From the NCBI GenBank assembly GCA_000378025.1, contig KB899087.1, forward strand, positions 3,224,001 to 3,288,000: a stretch of DNA of 64,000 bases, given 5' to 3'. The position numbers and the translations under genes are program-made. Source of the stretch: Xanthobacteraceae bacterium 501b. GTDB lineage: Bacteria; Pseudomonadota; Alphaproteobacteria; Rhizobiales; Xanthobacteraceae. The notes under the pieces were generated by a model. The model did no database searches. It was not told where the DNA came from and saw only the letters and a list, made by a program, of their open reading frames with translations. Of the stretch, positions 9,328 through 18,433 are shown one piece after another (within the stretch, counting starts at the first letter, position 1; each line of letters starts with the position of its first letter).

Positions 9328-10239
9328 ATGGGACGGAAACACCAAGGAAGCGTCGGCTTCATCGGCCTCGGCACGATGGGCCGCGAGATGGCACGCAATC
9401 TTCTCGAAGCCGGCTTCGCCGTGCGCGTGTTCGACGTCGTGCCGGCGGCGATCGACGCTCTCGTCGCGCTGGGCGCCGAGGCCGCGAGCGGGCCTGCTGA
9501 TGCCGCCCGCGATGCCGATATCGCCATCACCATGCTGCCGGACACGCCGCAGGTCGAGGAGGTCGTGCTCGGCCCCGGCGGCCTGCGGACCGATCCGCCG
9601 CGCGGGCGCCTCATTGTCGATATGAGCACAATCGCGCCGGTGGCGGTTCGGCGCATGGCGGCAGACCTCAAGGCGGCCGGCATCGACATGCTCGACGCCC
9701 CGGTTTCCGGCGGCCCGATGGGGGCCAAGAACGCCGCGCTCTCCATCATGGCCGGCGGCGAGGCCGACGCCTTCGCCCGCGCCCTCCCCTATTTCGAGGC
9801 GATGGGCACCACCATCAACCATGTCGGCGGCCCGGGTGCCGGCCAGGCGGTGAAGCTGTGCAACCAGCTGATCTGCGGCATCAACCTTCAGGCGATCTGC
9901 GAGGCGCTGGCGCTCGGGCGTGCCTGCGGGGTCGATCTCGACCAGCTCAGGCAGGTGCTGCTGGGCGGCTCGGCCGCCTCGTGGATGCTCGACCGGCTCG
10001 GCCCGGCGATGATCGCCGGCGACGACGCGGCCGGCTTTCGCATCGACCTGATGCTGAAGGACCTGCGGCTGGTGCAGGAGCAAGCGCTGGCGCTGGCTGT
10101 GCCGCTACCGGCGACCGCGCTCGTCACCAGCCAATATGTCGAGGCGCGCGCCCATGGCGAGGGCGCCAACGGCAACCAGGCGCTGTTCCGCGTCTATGAC
10201 CGCATGGCCAACCAGCCGCGCCACCCCGTCGACGGCTGA
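9328..10239 (+). CDS. NAD(P)-dependent beta-hydroxyacid dehydrogenase
   Basis: 303 aa. N-terminal Rossmann fold with GFIGLGTMGREMARNLL (about residue 10). The substrate signature DAPVSGGPMGAK (about 127) and the catalytic-Lys segment GAGQAVKLCNQ (about 172) are those of the 3-hydroxyisobutyrate / tartronate-semialdehyde / L-threonate dehydrogenase family. In this family the enzyme oxidises or reduces a 3-hydroxyacid carbon. The neighbouring PfkB kinase and RpiB isomerase point towards a four-carbon or sugar-acid substrate such as threonate or tartronate semialdehyde, but nothing in the sequence fixes it. Confidence 0.88.
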   Translation: MGRKHQGSVGFIGLGTMGREMARNLLEAGFAVRVFDVVPAAIDALVALGAEAASGPADAARDADIAITMLPDTPQVEEVVLGPGGLRTDPPRGRLIVDMSTIAPVAVRRMAADLKAAGIDMLDAPVSGGPMGAKNAALSIMAGGEADAFARALPYFEAMGTTINHVGGPGAGQAVKLCNQLICGINLQAICEALALGRACGVDLDQLRQVLLGGSAASWMLDRLGPAMIAGDDAAGFRIDLMLKDLRLVQEQALALAVPLPATALVTSQYVEARAHGEGANGNQALFRVYDRMANQPRHPVDG

Positions 10240-10292
10240 GCCGCCGGCCGCCTTCCCCTACGCCTCCTGGACAGTTGGGCGGAGCCTCCCCC

Positions 10293-10976
10293 ATGGGTCT
10301 CGTACTAGATTTTTCGGTCGTGCTCGATCGCTGGCAAGCCCTGCTCGACGGCGCCACCCTGACCTTGCAGCTCGCCTTCATCGCGGTGGTGTGCGGCGCG
10401 GCGATCGGCGTGTTTGGCGCCATCGGCCGGCGCGGCGGCAATGTGCTGGTCGAGCGGCTGTGCGGCGCCTATGTCGAGGCCATCCGCAACACGCCGCTGC
10501 TGGTGCAGATCTTCCTGGTCTATTTCGGCCTCTCCAGCCTGGGGCTGCAGTTCTCCGCCTTCACCGTCGCCGCCGTGGCGCTGACCATCAATGTCGGTGC
10601 CTACACCACCGAAATCATGCGGGCGGGCTTCGATTCCATCCACAAGGGCCAGATCGAGGCGGCGGAAGGGCTCGGCCTGTCCCGGGCGCAGATCTACTGG
10701 CACGTCATCATCTGGCCGGGCATTGAGCGGGTCTATCCCGCCCTCACCAGCCAGTTCGTGCTGCTGATGCTGGCCTCCTCGGTCACGTCGCAGATTTCGG
10801 CGGAGGAACTGACGGCGGTCGCCAACTACATCCAGTCCGAGACCTACCGTTCCTTTGAAACCTACATCGTCGTCGCGCTGATCTATGTGGCGCTGTCCTT
10901 CATCATGCGGTTCGGCTTCTGGCTTCTTGGCCTGGCGCTGTTCCCGCGCCGGCGCCGCCTCGGCACGCCGCTGTGA
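10293..10976 (+). CDS. Amino-acid-type ABC transporter permease
   Basis: 227 aa from the ATG at 10293 (an upstream TTG at 10275 is less likely). HisM/GlnP-type inner-membrane subunit: the N-terminal GATLTLQLAFIAVV segment, the conserved EAIRNTPLLVQIFLVYFGL stretch and the EAA loop EAAEGLGLSRAQIYWHVI. It should form a heterodimer with the next gene product and be driven by the ATPase at 11681. Confidence 0.9.
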   Translation: MGLVLDFSVVLDRWQALLDGATLTLQLAFIAVVCGAAIGVFGAIGRRGGNVLVERLCGAYVEAIRNTPLLVQIFLVYFGLSSLGLQFSAFTVAAVALTINVGAYTTEIMRAGFDSIHKGQIEAAEGLGLSRAQIYWHVIIWPGIERVYPALTSQFVLLMLASSVTSQISAEELTAVANYIQSETYRSFETYIVVALIYVALSFIMRFGFWLLGLALFPRRRRLGTPL

Positions 10977-10986
10977 GGAGATGACC

Positions 10987-11649
10987 ATGGGCGGCGCTCT
11001 CAACATCAACCACCTTCTCTTCCTTGGCCATGGCGCGCTGTGGACCATCGGGCTTTCCGCCATCGCGCTGGTCGGCGGCGGTAGCTTCGGCTTCCTGATC
11101 GCGCTCGGCCGGGTGTCGCCGAGCCGGGCGGTGCGGCTGCTGGCGGCCACCTATGTGCAGCTCATCCAGGGCACGCCGCTGCTGGTGATCATGTTCCTGT
11201 CCTTCTTCGGGCTGGCGGCGCTCGGCCTCAACATCTCGCCGCTGCTCGCCGCCGGGGCCTCCATGACGATCTTCGTCGCCGCCTATCTCGGCGAGATCTG
11301 GCGCGGCTGCATCGAGGCGGTGCCGAAGCAGCAATGGGAGGCGGCCGAAGGCCTCGCTTTGTCCCGCAGCCAGCGCATGGTCAAGGTCATCCTGCCGCAG
11401 GCCATCCGCCTCGCCACGCCGCCCACGGTCGGCTTCATGGTGCAGATCGTCAAGAATACCTCGCTCGCCTCGGTGGTCGGCTTCGTCGAACTGACGCGCT
11501 CAGGCCAGATCATCAACAATTCCCTGTTCGAGCCCTTCATCATCTACTCGATCATTGCCGTCGTTTACTTCTCGCTCTGCTACCCGCTCTCGCGCCTCAG
11601 CCGCCGGCTGGAGCGTTCGGCCCTCCAGAAGAAGCCGGCACTTGCGTGA
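10987..11649 (+). CDS. Amino-acid-type ABC transporter permease, second subunit
   Basis: 220 aa from the ATG at 10987, preceded by GAGGAG at 10975-10980 with 6-nt spacing; an ATG at 10981 sits too close to that site. Same family as the previous gene: QGTPLLVIMFLSFFG and the EAA loop EAAEGLALSRSQRMVKVILP. Inner membrane. The ribosome-binding site of this gene overlaps the stop codon of the previous one, so the two are coupled. Confidence 0.9.
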   Translation: MGGALNINHLLFLGHGALWTIGLSAIALVGGGSFGFLIALGRVSPSRAVRLLAATYVQLIQGTPLLVIMFLSFFGLAALGLNISPLLAAGASMTIFVAAYLGEIWRGCIEAVPKQQWEAAEGLALSRSQRMVKVILPQAIRLATPPTVGFMVQIVKNTSLASVVGFVELTRSGQIINNSLFEPFIIYSIIAVVYFSLCYPLSRLSRRLERSALQKKPALA

Positions 11650-11680
11650 CACGGCCCGCGGAACGCCAAGGAAACCGCCC

Positions 11681-12445
11681 ATGAACGCTCATGTAAATCC
11701 GCCCTCCGTGCCCCCGAACGCCCCGGTCGTGGCGCTGCGCAATGTCCATAAGAGCTTCGGCTCGCTCAAAGTGCTCGACGGCGTCAGCTTCACCGTCGGG
11801 CGCGGCGAGGTCACGGTGCTGATCGGCCGCTCCGGCTCCGGCAAGAGCACGGCGCTGCGCTGCATCGACCGTTTCGAGACCATCGATGGCGGCGAGATCG
11901 AGGTGTGCGGCCGGCGGGTGGACGATGCCGGGCTCGATGTGCGGGCACTGCGCCAGGATGTCGGCATCGTCTTCCAGAGCTACAATCTGTTTCCGCACCT
12001 CACCATCGAGGAGAACATCACCCTCGCCCCGCATGCGGTGAAAAAGGTGCCGAAAGCCGAGGCCCGTGCCCTCGCCGCCAAAGTGCTGGCGCAGGTGGGG
12101 CTGGAGGAAAAGCTCCACGCCTATCCCGAGCAGCTTTCCGGCGGCCAGCAGCAGCGCGCCGCCATCGCCCGCTCGCTCGCCATGCAGCCCAAGGTGATGC
12201 TGTTCGACGAGGTGACCTCCGCGCTCGACCCGGAACTCACCGGCGAGGTGCTGAAGGTCATCGAGGCGCTCGCGGCTGAAGGCATGACCATGGTGCTGGT
12301 CACGCATGAGATGAGCTTCGCGCGCGGCATCGCCGACCAGGTGGTGTTCATGCACAAGGGCAAGGTCCACGAAGCGGGACCGGCCGGCATCCTCTCATCG
12401 CCCTCCACGCCCGAACTCGCGCAGTTCGTCGGCACGGGGTTCTGA
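11681..12445 (+). CDS. Amino-acid-type ABC transporter ATP-binding protein
   Basis: 254 aa. Walker A GRSGSGKST (about 48), Q-loop VFQSYNLFPH, signature LSGGQQQRAAIARSLA, Walker B VMLFDEVTSALDPE, H-loop VTHEM. Of the GlnQ/HisP type. The start ATG at 11681 leaves a 30-residue N-terminal tail before the ABC core. It supplies ATP hydrolysis for the two permeases just upstream. Confidence 0.93.
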   Translation: MNAHVNPPSVPPNAPVVALRNVHKSFGSLKVLDGVSFTVGRGEVTVLIGRSGSGKSTALRCIDRFETIDGGEIEVCGRRVDDAGLDVRALRQDVGIVFQSYNLFPHLTIEENITLAPHAVKKVPKAEARALAAKVLAQVGLEEKLHAYPEQLSGGQQQRAAIARSLAMQPKVMLFDEVTSALDPELTGEVLKVIEALAAEGMTMVLVTHEMSFARGIADQVVFMHKGKVHEAGPAGILSSPSTPELAQFVGTGF

Positions 12446-12480
12446 GCCTTCACAACAAAATGCAAGCAAGGGAGAGACGC

Positions 12481-13281
12481 ATGATCAAGCATACGATGTT
12501 CGCGGCCGCCGTGGCGGCGGCCTGCCTCCTTGGCGCCACCGCCGCGCGGGCCGATCTTCTCGACGACATCATGGCGGCGAAGAAGATCCGCATTTCAACC
12601 GACCTCGCCATCCCGCCGTCGGGCATGATGGACGCCAGCATGAAGCCCACCGGCTCTGACGTGGAAACCGCCGAGCTTCTCGCCAAGGATCTCGGCCTGC
12701 AGATCGAGTGGGTGCAGACCACGGGCGCGACCCGCATTCCCAACCTGCAGACCAACAAGGCGGACGTCGTCATCTCCACCCTCTCGGTCACGCCCGAGCG
12801 CGCCAAGGTGATCGACTTCACCGAGCCCTATGCGGCGCTGGAATCGGTGGTCGGCGGCCTCAAATCGATCGAGGTCAAGGACTGGGACGGCCTGAAGGGC
12901 AAGAAGATCGCCGTCTCGCGCGGCACCACCCAGGACACGGCGCTGACCAATCGCGCCAAGGATGGCGGCGGGTTCGAGGTGGCGCGCTATGACGACGACG
13001 CCACCATGGTGACGGCGGCGGTGACCGGCCAGGCCGACTTCGTCGCCACCTCGGCCACCATCGTCAACCAGATCGGCGTCAAGAACCCGGCGCGCGCCTT
13101 CGAGCCCAAGGTGCTGATCACCACCTTCAATCTCGCCATGGGCGTGAAGAAGGGCGAGCCGCGCCTCGTCGCCAAGCTCAATGAGTGGATCGCCGCCAAC
13201 ATCGCCAACGGCAAGCTGAACGCGATCTACAAGAAATATCACGGCGCCGACCTGCCGGCAAACATGCGCGGCGCCAGCTGA
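12481..13281 (+). CDS. ABC transporter periplasmic substrate-binding protein
   Basis: 266 aa. The ATG at 12481 follows GGGAGAGA. A clear Sec signal peptide ends at AARA (about residue 23). SBP_bac_3 fold (polar amino acid type): IRISTDLAIPPSG, then ADVVISTLSVTPERAKVIDFTEPY, the hallmark of the glutamine/histidine-binding family. The usual ligand-binding Arg/Asp pattern is not clear, and the catabolic neighbours suggest the ligand may be a hydroxy acid or sugar derivative, not a standard amino acid. Confidence 0.9.
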   Translation: MIKHTMFAAAVAAACLLGATAARADLLDDIMAAKKIRISTDLAIPPSGMMDASMKPTGSDVETAELLAKDLGLQIEWVQTTGATRIPNLQTNKADVVISTLSVTPERAKVIDFTEPYAALESVVGGLKSIEVKDWDGLKGKKIAVSRGTTQDTALTNRAKDGGGFEVARYDDDATMVTAAVTGQADFVATSATIVNQIGVKNPARAFEPKVLITTFNLAMGVKKGEPRLVAKLNEWIAANIANGKLNAIYKKYHGADLPANMRGAS

Positions 13282-13352
13282 GCCGCCCCCCTTCCCAACC
13301 GGCGGCGTCCGCGAACGGGCGCCGCCGCCCTGCCACACTCAAGGAAACCAAC

Positions 13353-13799
13353 ATGCGCCTTGTCATTGGATCCGATCATGCCGGCTGGTCGCTGAAAGGC
13401 GCCGTCATCGAGCACATTCGCAGCCTCGGGCACGAGGTGATCGATGTCGGCTCGTATGACGACACGCCGGTCGACTTCCCCGACATTGCCCGCCAGGTGG
13501 CGGCGAAAGTCACCTCGGGCGAGGCCGAGCGCGGCATCATGGTGTGCGGCACCGGCGTCGGCGCCTCGATCGCGGCCAACAAGATGAAGGGCATTCGCGC
13601 CGCCGTCTGCCACGACATCCACTCCGCCCACCAATCGGTCGAGCATGACGATGTGAACGTCATGTGCATCGGCGCGCAGATCATCGGCCCGTGGCTGGCG
13701 CAGGATCTCGTGGCCTCCTATCTTGCCGCCGAATTCTCCACCGACGAGGATTTCCGCCGCCGGGTGGAAAAGCTGCACCAGATGGACGCGGAAGGCTGA
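13353..13799 (+). CDS. RpiB/LacA/LacB-family sugar-phosphate isomerase
   Basis: 148 aa, the usual length. Starts MRLVIGSDHAGW (Asp/His phosphate and ring-opening residues), contains the catalytic-Cys motif MVCGTGVGASIAANK (about 64) and ends with the AHQSVEHDDVNVMCIGAQ region. This family interconverts aldose and ketose phosphates (ribose-5-P, erythrulose-4-P or galactose-6-P). Its place between an importer and a PfkB kinase points to a pathway in which the imported compound is phosphorylated and isomerised. Confidence 0.88.
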   Translation: MRLVIGSDHAGWSLKGAVIEHIRSLGHEVIDVGSYDDTPVDFPDIARQVAAKVTSGEAERGIMVCGTGVGASIAANKMKGIRAAVCHDIHSAHQSVEHDDVNVMCIGAQIIGPWLAQDLVASYLAAEFSTDEDFRRRVEKLHQMDAEG

Positions 13800-13830
13800 C
13801 GGCCGTCAGGGCGGCGATGGGGAGGAAACC

Positions 13831-14745
13831 GTGATCCTTGTCTTCGGATCGATCAATATGGACCTCGTCGCCTGCGTCCCGGCGATTCCCCGGCCGGGTG
13901 AAACCGTGCTGTCGCCGGGCTACCGCACATTGTTCGGCGGCAAGGGGGCGAACCAGGCGGTGGCGGCCGCGCGCATGGGCGGGAAGGTCACCATGGTCGG
14001 CCGCGTCGGCGCGGACGGTTTCGGCGAGGCCTGCCGCGCCAACCTCGCCGCCAATGGCGTGACAACCGACCACGTCGCCACCTGCGCCACGCCGACCGGC
14101 TGCGCCTTCATCACCGTGGACAGCGCAGGCGAGAACGCCATCACGGTCGCCAGCGGCGCGAATGGAGAAGTCGAAGTCGGCGACCTGCCGGACGGCGTTC
14201 TCGCTTCCGCGTCCTTGGCGGTGATGCAGATGGAGGTGCCGCTGGCGGCCAGCCTCGCGGCCGCGGCGAGGGTGCGGGCCGCCGGCGGGCGGGTGATCTG
14301 GAACCTCGCCCCCGCCCCGGCCGGCCTCGGCGCGGCGGACATGCTCGCGATCCTCGCCGCGACGGACATACTTGTCGTCAATGAGATCGAGGCGCTGATG
14401 GCCGCCCACGCCCTTGGCGGCGCTCCCGATTTCAGCACCGCCGCGCGCCAGCTGGCGGCGCAGGGCGACACGGTCTGCGTCGTCACCGCCGGCGCGCAGG
14501 GGGCTTTTTTCGCAACACCCGATGGCGCGCTCCACCACGCCCCGGCCTTTCCGGTAACGCCGGTCGACACCACGGGCGCCGGCGACACCTTCGTTGGCGC
14601 CCTCGCCAGCGAACTGGCCTCGTTCACCGGGCTTGACCAGGCCGTGCAGCGCGCCTGCGCGGCCGCGTCGATGGCCTGCCTCGTCAGCGGCGCGCAGGAC
14701 GGCATGCCGACGCGCCCGCAGCTCGACGCCTGGATCGCACGCTGA
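13831..14745 (+). CDS. PfkB-family carbohydrate kinase (ribokinase-like)
   Basis: 304 aa from a GTG at 13831 preceded by GGGGAGG. Ribokinase pattern: VFGSINMDLVACVP at the start, the LFGGKGANQAVAAARMG signature 1, NEIEAL, and signature 2 DTTGAGDTFVGALA (about 248) with the catalytic Asp. It phosphorylates a sugar or sugar-like hydroxyl. It closes the operon begun at 8545. The substrate is undetermined. Confidence 0.9.
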   Translation: MILVFGSINMDLVACVPAIPRPGETVLSPGYRTLFGGKGANQAVAAARMGGKVTMVGRVGADGFGEACRANLAANGVTTDHVATCATPTGCAFITVDSAGENAITVASGANGEVEVGDLPDGVLASASLAVMQMEVPLAASLAAAARVRAAGGRVIWNLAPAPAGLGAADMLAILAATDILVVNEIEALMAAHALGGAPDFSTAARQLAAQGDTVCVVTAGAQGAFFATPDGALHHAPAFPVTPVDTTGAGDTFVGALASELASFTGLDQAVQRACAAASMACLVSGAQDGMPTRPQLDAWIAR

Positions 14746-14972
14746 TCCCTGCGACCACCGCGGACTGGCAGAACCGCAGGAGAAGCGGGCGCGAAAGCCG
14801 TGATCGCGGGGCCGGAGGAACGTTTCTTTTATTTGGAACACCACACCCGGCTTGACCGGCCCGGGCTCTGTCGGATTAGCTGCGGGGAAGCATTGAATTA
14901 CCTGTACCGACGGACTTTCCACCGCCCTTGGGGATCAGCGTTCCACCACCAGAGGACAGCATCCACGGCGCC

Positions 14973-15903
14973 ATGAGATCACGGTCGAGGCCCCCCAGCC
15001 GGATCCCCCCTCTCGCTTTCGGCAGCCACCAGGCTCTCGAATTCACCGATGCCGAGCAGATGTCGGAGGTGCTGACGCGGGCGGGGACCGCCACGACCGT
15101 CTACCGGCCCACGGGGCGCGACACGTCCTTTCTCAGCCGCGCCGCGATGTTGCGCGCCGGCAAGGCGCGTCTTGTCGCCAGCGCGTCGTCCTCCGTCCAG
15201 TTCGATGCCGGCGGCGCCAGCATCGGCATTCTGATGGTGCCTTTTCACGGCCTGACGACGACACGCTGCGACGGACGCAGCCTCGAATGGGGGGCGGCGC
15301 GCAGCGCGCTGTTCCTGCCGCCCGGCGGATGCAGCGGCCAGTCTACCGCCCGCTCAGTGGTGGGGATCGACATCGAGCCTGACGTGCTGGGCGCGATTCT
15401 GCGCGGCATGCTCGGCGATCAGCGCGCGGCCGACCGGAAGCCGGCCGCCGATTTCACCACGCCGCGCGCCTTGGGCCTCGCTTTGGAGGGCGTGGATTTC
15501 AGCCAGCTGCTGTTCCAGCACATCGCCCTGGATGAATGCGATGAATGGCGATCCCGAACGGATCACCCGCGGCCTGAACATGGCGTGCGACTATATCGAC
15601 GCCAATCTGGACGGGCGGATCACCCTCAGCGATCTGGAACGGGTGAGCGGGTTGTCGGCGCGCAGCCTGCAATATGCTTTCCGTGCCACCTTCAATCGCT
15701 CGCCCATGCAATGGACCACGGACCGGCGCCTGGAAAAGGTGCGGGAACGGATCTTGTCCGCCCGCACCGGCGACACGCTGACCGCTATTGCCGGCGCGTA
15801 TTTCACCAACCTCGGCGATTTCTCCCACTCTTACCGGGCGCGCTACGGAGAGCTTCCCTCGCAGACGCTGCAGAACGTGCTGGCGCGGCCGCTGCGCAGC
15901 TGA
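14973..15903 (+). pseudogene. AraC-family regulator split by a frameshift
   Basis: The N-terminal effector domain reads in one frame from the ATG at 14973 to about 15530 (ALEFTDAEQMSEVL onwards, ending QLLFQHIALDE). The C-terminal AraC HTH domain reads in another frame from 15532 to 15903: DYIDANLDGRITLSDLERVS, then SARSLQYAFR, then TAIAGAYFTNLGDFSHSYRARYGELPS. Together they give one normal AraC/CbtR-like regulator of about 310 residues, so a single indel near 15530 separates the halves. The second half has its own ATG codons at 15532 and 15541, so a free DNA-binding domain could still be made. Either a pseudogene or an assembly error. Confidence 0.75.
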
Positions 15904-16116
15904 GGCCATGGCCGCCGCAATCCCGCGCCGGCGCCGGCCTTTTTCGGCTCCCGAGTCATGGCGGCGAGCCGGCTCAGCGAGATCGGTCAATAGAGTGCCG
16001 ACGTCCTCGCGCGGCAATTGGCGCAGCGAGCGCCAACGCCATCCGCGCCGTCCCCACCCTGCCGCGTATTGGAACGAACACGCAAGCAGGATGGAAGCGC
16101 CGACACGCGTCGAGCC

Positions 16117-16551
16117 TTACTTCAGCGACAGGGCCAGCCCGCTCAGATCAAGGCTGACGATGACGCCCTTTTGCTCGCCGCTCAGCTCCAAAATGGCACC
16201 GTTCTGGTTCGTCAGGACGACGACTTGCGCGCCCTTTCCAAAGGCGGCGCCAGCACCGCCCTGGGCATAGACCCCAGACACGTCAGACGGACGCCGGATA
16301 TTCTTGACCGTTCCGTGCAACCGCGTCTCGGAAGCGCCGAAGGTCAGGCCATAGCTCAGACCCCCGACCGAGAGGGGATATTTGCGGCCCTGAAACGTCA
16401 GCACGCCGTCACCGGCCGATCCGCCGACCACAAACCCGGCCTTCAAGATACGGATGCTGATGGTGCCGTCATCGGCATGCGCCATCGATACGGCACCGAA
16501 GAAGGTTGCCAATGCGAGGAGCCCGACCCTTAGTACCGACAAGAATTTCAT
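16117..16551 (-). CDS. Secreted hypothetical protein
   Basis: 144 aa with a Sec signal peptide (hydrophobic 6-22, cleavage after SMAHA). The mature part is Gly-rich with short beta-like repeats: VGGSAGDGVLTFQGRKYP, LTFGASETRLHGTV, AAFGKGAQVVVLTNQNG, and SLDLSGLALSLK at the C-terminus. It resembles small periplasmic beta proteins common in alphaproteobacteria, but I cannot name a function. It stands alone, with no operon partner. Confidence 0.7.
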   Translation of the reverse strand: MKFLSVLRVGLLALATFFGAVSMAHADDGTISIRILKAGFVVGGSAGDGVLTFQGRKYPLSVGGLSYGLTFGASETRLHGTVKNIRRPSDVSGVYAQGGAGAAFGKGAQVVVLTNQNGAILELSGEQKGVIVSLDLSGLALSLK

Positions 16552-16901
16552 CGACGATGCCTTCCAGACGAGAGCGATGCGCGATGTTGCCCACCGTTAG
16601 ATAACGTTCACTCTGGCGTTTCGTTGCGCGACAATCAACCGGAGGAGGAACGCCTTTTCGTTGCGCCGAGTTGGCTTCGTTGCGCCAAGGTGGCCTGCCG
16701 CTTTGGCGTCTCCCACTCCGGCGCAGCGGCGAGAGCGCCGGCTTGACGCACGGCAGATGCCGCTCACGCGATCCGGCGACCGCGCGGTCGATACAAAGGG
16801 CACCGGGCAGGTGCTGTTTGGAGGGGTCTTTTCCAAGATACTGGATTGGGCGCCGGATTGGCTCCGCCTTCATCACGGCGCCATGTGTTGCGATAATCTG
16901 A
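16552..16901. other. Gene-free stretch with a tandem repeat
   Basis: 350 bp between the secreted-protein gene and the DUF3987 remnant. I see no convincing gene. It contains a 19-bp tandem duplication at 16657-16694 and marks the left edge of the accessory DNA. Confidence 0.5.
16657..16694. repeat. 19-bp tandem direct repeat
   Basis: Two adjoining copies, 16657-16675 and 16676-16694, each starting TTCGTTGCGCC and ending TGGC, with 17 of 19 matches. A partial third copy (TTCGTTGCGC) lies at 16620-16629. Confidence 0.7.
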
Positions 16902-17540
16902 TCAGGACGTGATCGCCTGAAGCGGCAGTGGCATGCGGTGCGGCCAACACGTCTTCACTCGGGAGGCGGGAATGGTCCACGATGGCACCGGATGGTACCG
17001 GACCATCAACAGTTGTGTTTTCGTTGATATTACTACGTTTCCTGGACCTGGCAGGACAGCGCCAACCAAGCCCTCAATGCGATCGTGGAATTCGATCCAG
17101 ACTGAACACGCCTCTTGGCCGATCGGCAGTTCCCGCGGATTGAGCTCGTTGGCGATGAACTCCGGGGGTAGAAGCGCGGGCTTGGCTTCCAGAAGGCGAA
17201 GCAGATGGGCGCTGTACTGGCGGATCGTCGCATCCACGTCTGAGGGAACGTCGCGATGGAAACGTGTGCCGGCTAGGCTCTCTGGCGAGGCGACGAGAAA
17301 GCGCGACAGCAGGCCCTGATCGAGCAGAGCTTCGCTGCCCAGGAAGTCCGCTGCCCCTCCCGGCTGGATCATGATGTGAATGGCAAGCCGCCGCCCATTG
17401 AGGATCGACACCCCGTCGCCCGCTCGGACCCGCTTGATGGGACTTCCATCCCATGCTTCGGAGAGAAGGGCGGCAGTACGCCGGCGGTTGTCCTCGGTCA
17501 TAGCGTGACCGCCTGTGAACATGCTGCCTTCAGCGGTAAT
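16902..17540 (-). pseudogene. DUF3987 (primase/helicase-like) gene fragment
   Basis: The frame runs from the IS boundary at 17540 through TAEGSMFTGGHAM, RTAALLSEAWDG, ILNGRRLAIHIMIQP, LGSEALLDQGLLSRFLV and WIEFHDRIEG, all typical of the DUF3987 domain found in phage and plasmid primase-helicase proteins. The N-terminal part is lost at the IS end. After about residue 150 (near 17070) the familiar sequence stops and an unrelated tail follows, so the C-terminus is also replaced. It is a remnant of a mobile element, not a working gene. Confidence 0.75.
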
Positions 17541-17557
17541 GAACCGCCCCGCGTTTT

Positions 17558-18433
17558 CTAGACGCCCTCGGCTTTGGCTTTGTGCTGCCGTTCGAACTCG
17601 ATTGGGGACAGCATCCCATTGCGTGCGTGCTTGCGGGTGGGGTTGTAGAACATCTCGATGTAATCGAACACGTCCCCGCGTGCCTCGTCGCGCGTGCGGT
17701 AGACCTTGCGGCGGATACGCTCGCGCTTGAGCAGGTTGAAGAAGCTCTCGGCCACGGCGTTGTCATGGCAGTTGCCGCGCCGGCTCATGGATGGCTCCAG
17801 GTCGTGGTGCTTCAGGAACGACGCCCATTCCATGCTGGTGAACTGGCTCCCCTGGTCCGAATGCACCAGCACACGGCCCTTCGGCTTGCGTCGCCAGACG
17901 GCGGCCAGCAGCGCCTGAAGCACGACGTTGGTCGTCTGCCGGGCCTGCATGGACCAGCCGACGACGCGGCGGGAGAAGAGGTCGATCACGACCGCCAGAT
18001 AGGCGAAGCCTTCGTGGGTGCGGATGTAGGTGATGTCGGTCACCCAGGCCTTGTCCGGCGCCTCCGCGTCAAACCGGCGATCGAGCGTGTTGTCGACCGC
18101 CAGGGATGGCTTGCCTCCATAGTGGCCGGGGCGGCGCTTGTAGCCGATCTGCGCTCGGATGCCGGCAAGCCGCGTCAGCCGCGCAACTCGGTTGGGACAG
18201 CAGCTCTCGCCCATGTCCGCCAAGTCATCGTGGAGCTTTCGGTAGCCATAGACCTTGCCGCTCTCGCTCCATGCCGCGCGGATCAGCTCGGTCTGTCGGT
18301 GGTCTTCCTGCGCGCGCTTGCTCAGCGGATCCTTCAGCCAGGCGTAGAAGCCACTGGGCTGGACACGCAGGCACCGACACATGGCACGGATCGAAAACAG
18401 CAGGCGATGCTCAGCGATGAACGCGTACTTCAC
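17558..18433 (-). CDS. IS3-family transposase OrfB (DDE catalytic part)
   Basis: 291 aa starting at a GTG that overlaps the orfA stop. HTH_21-like N-terminus (VYGYRKLHDDL) and rve integrase core with the DDE residues in DKAWVTDITYI, VLVHSDQGSQFTS and GNCHDNAVAESFF. In this family the active transposase is OrfAB, made by -1 frameshifting. It looks full length. Confidence 0.93.
   Translation of the reverse strand: MKYAFIAEHRLLFSIRAMCRCLRVQPSGFYAWLKDPLSKRAQEDHRQTELIRAAWSESGKVYGYRKLHDDLADMGESCCPNRVARLTRLAGIRAQIGYKRRPGHYGGKPSLAVDNTLDRRFDAEAPDKAWVTDITYIRTHEGFAYLAVVIDLFSRRVVGWSMQARQTTNVVLQALLAAVWRRKPKGRVLVHSDQGSQFTSMEWASFLKHHDLEPSMSRRGNCHDNAVAESFFNLLKRERIRRKVYRTRDEARGDVFDYIEMFYNPTRKHARNGMLSPIEFERQHKAKAEGV

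Noticed and set aside
12595-13338. Long minus-strand frame opposite the substrate-binding protein gene
   Set aside because: Antisense shadow; the plus-strand frame has signal peptide and family motifs.
14678-14972. Left attachment site for the tRNA-Phe element
   Set aside because: I looked here and at 16.5-19.8 kb for a copy of the tRNA-Phe 3' end and found none by eye; a computed search is needed.
15788-16533. Plus-strand frames across the AraC end and the secreted-protein gene
   Set aside because: Composition of shadows; they overlap better-supported genes.
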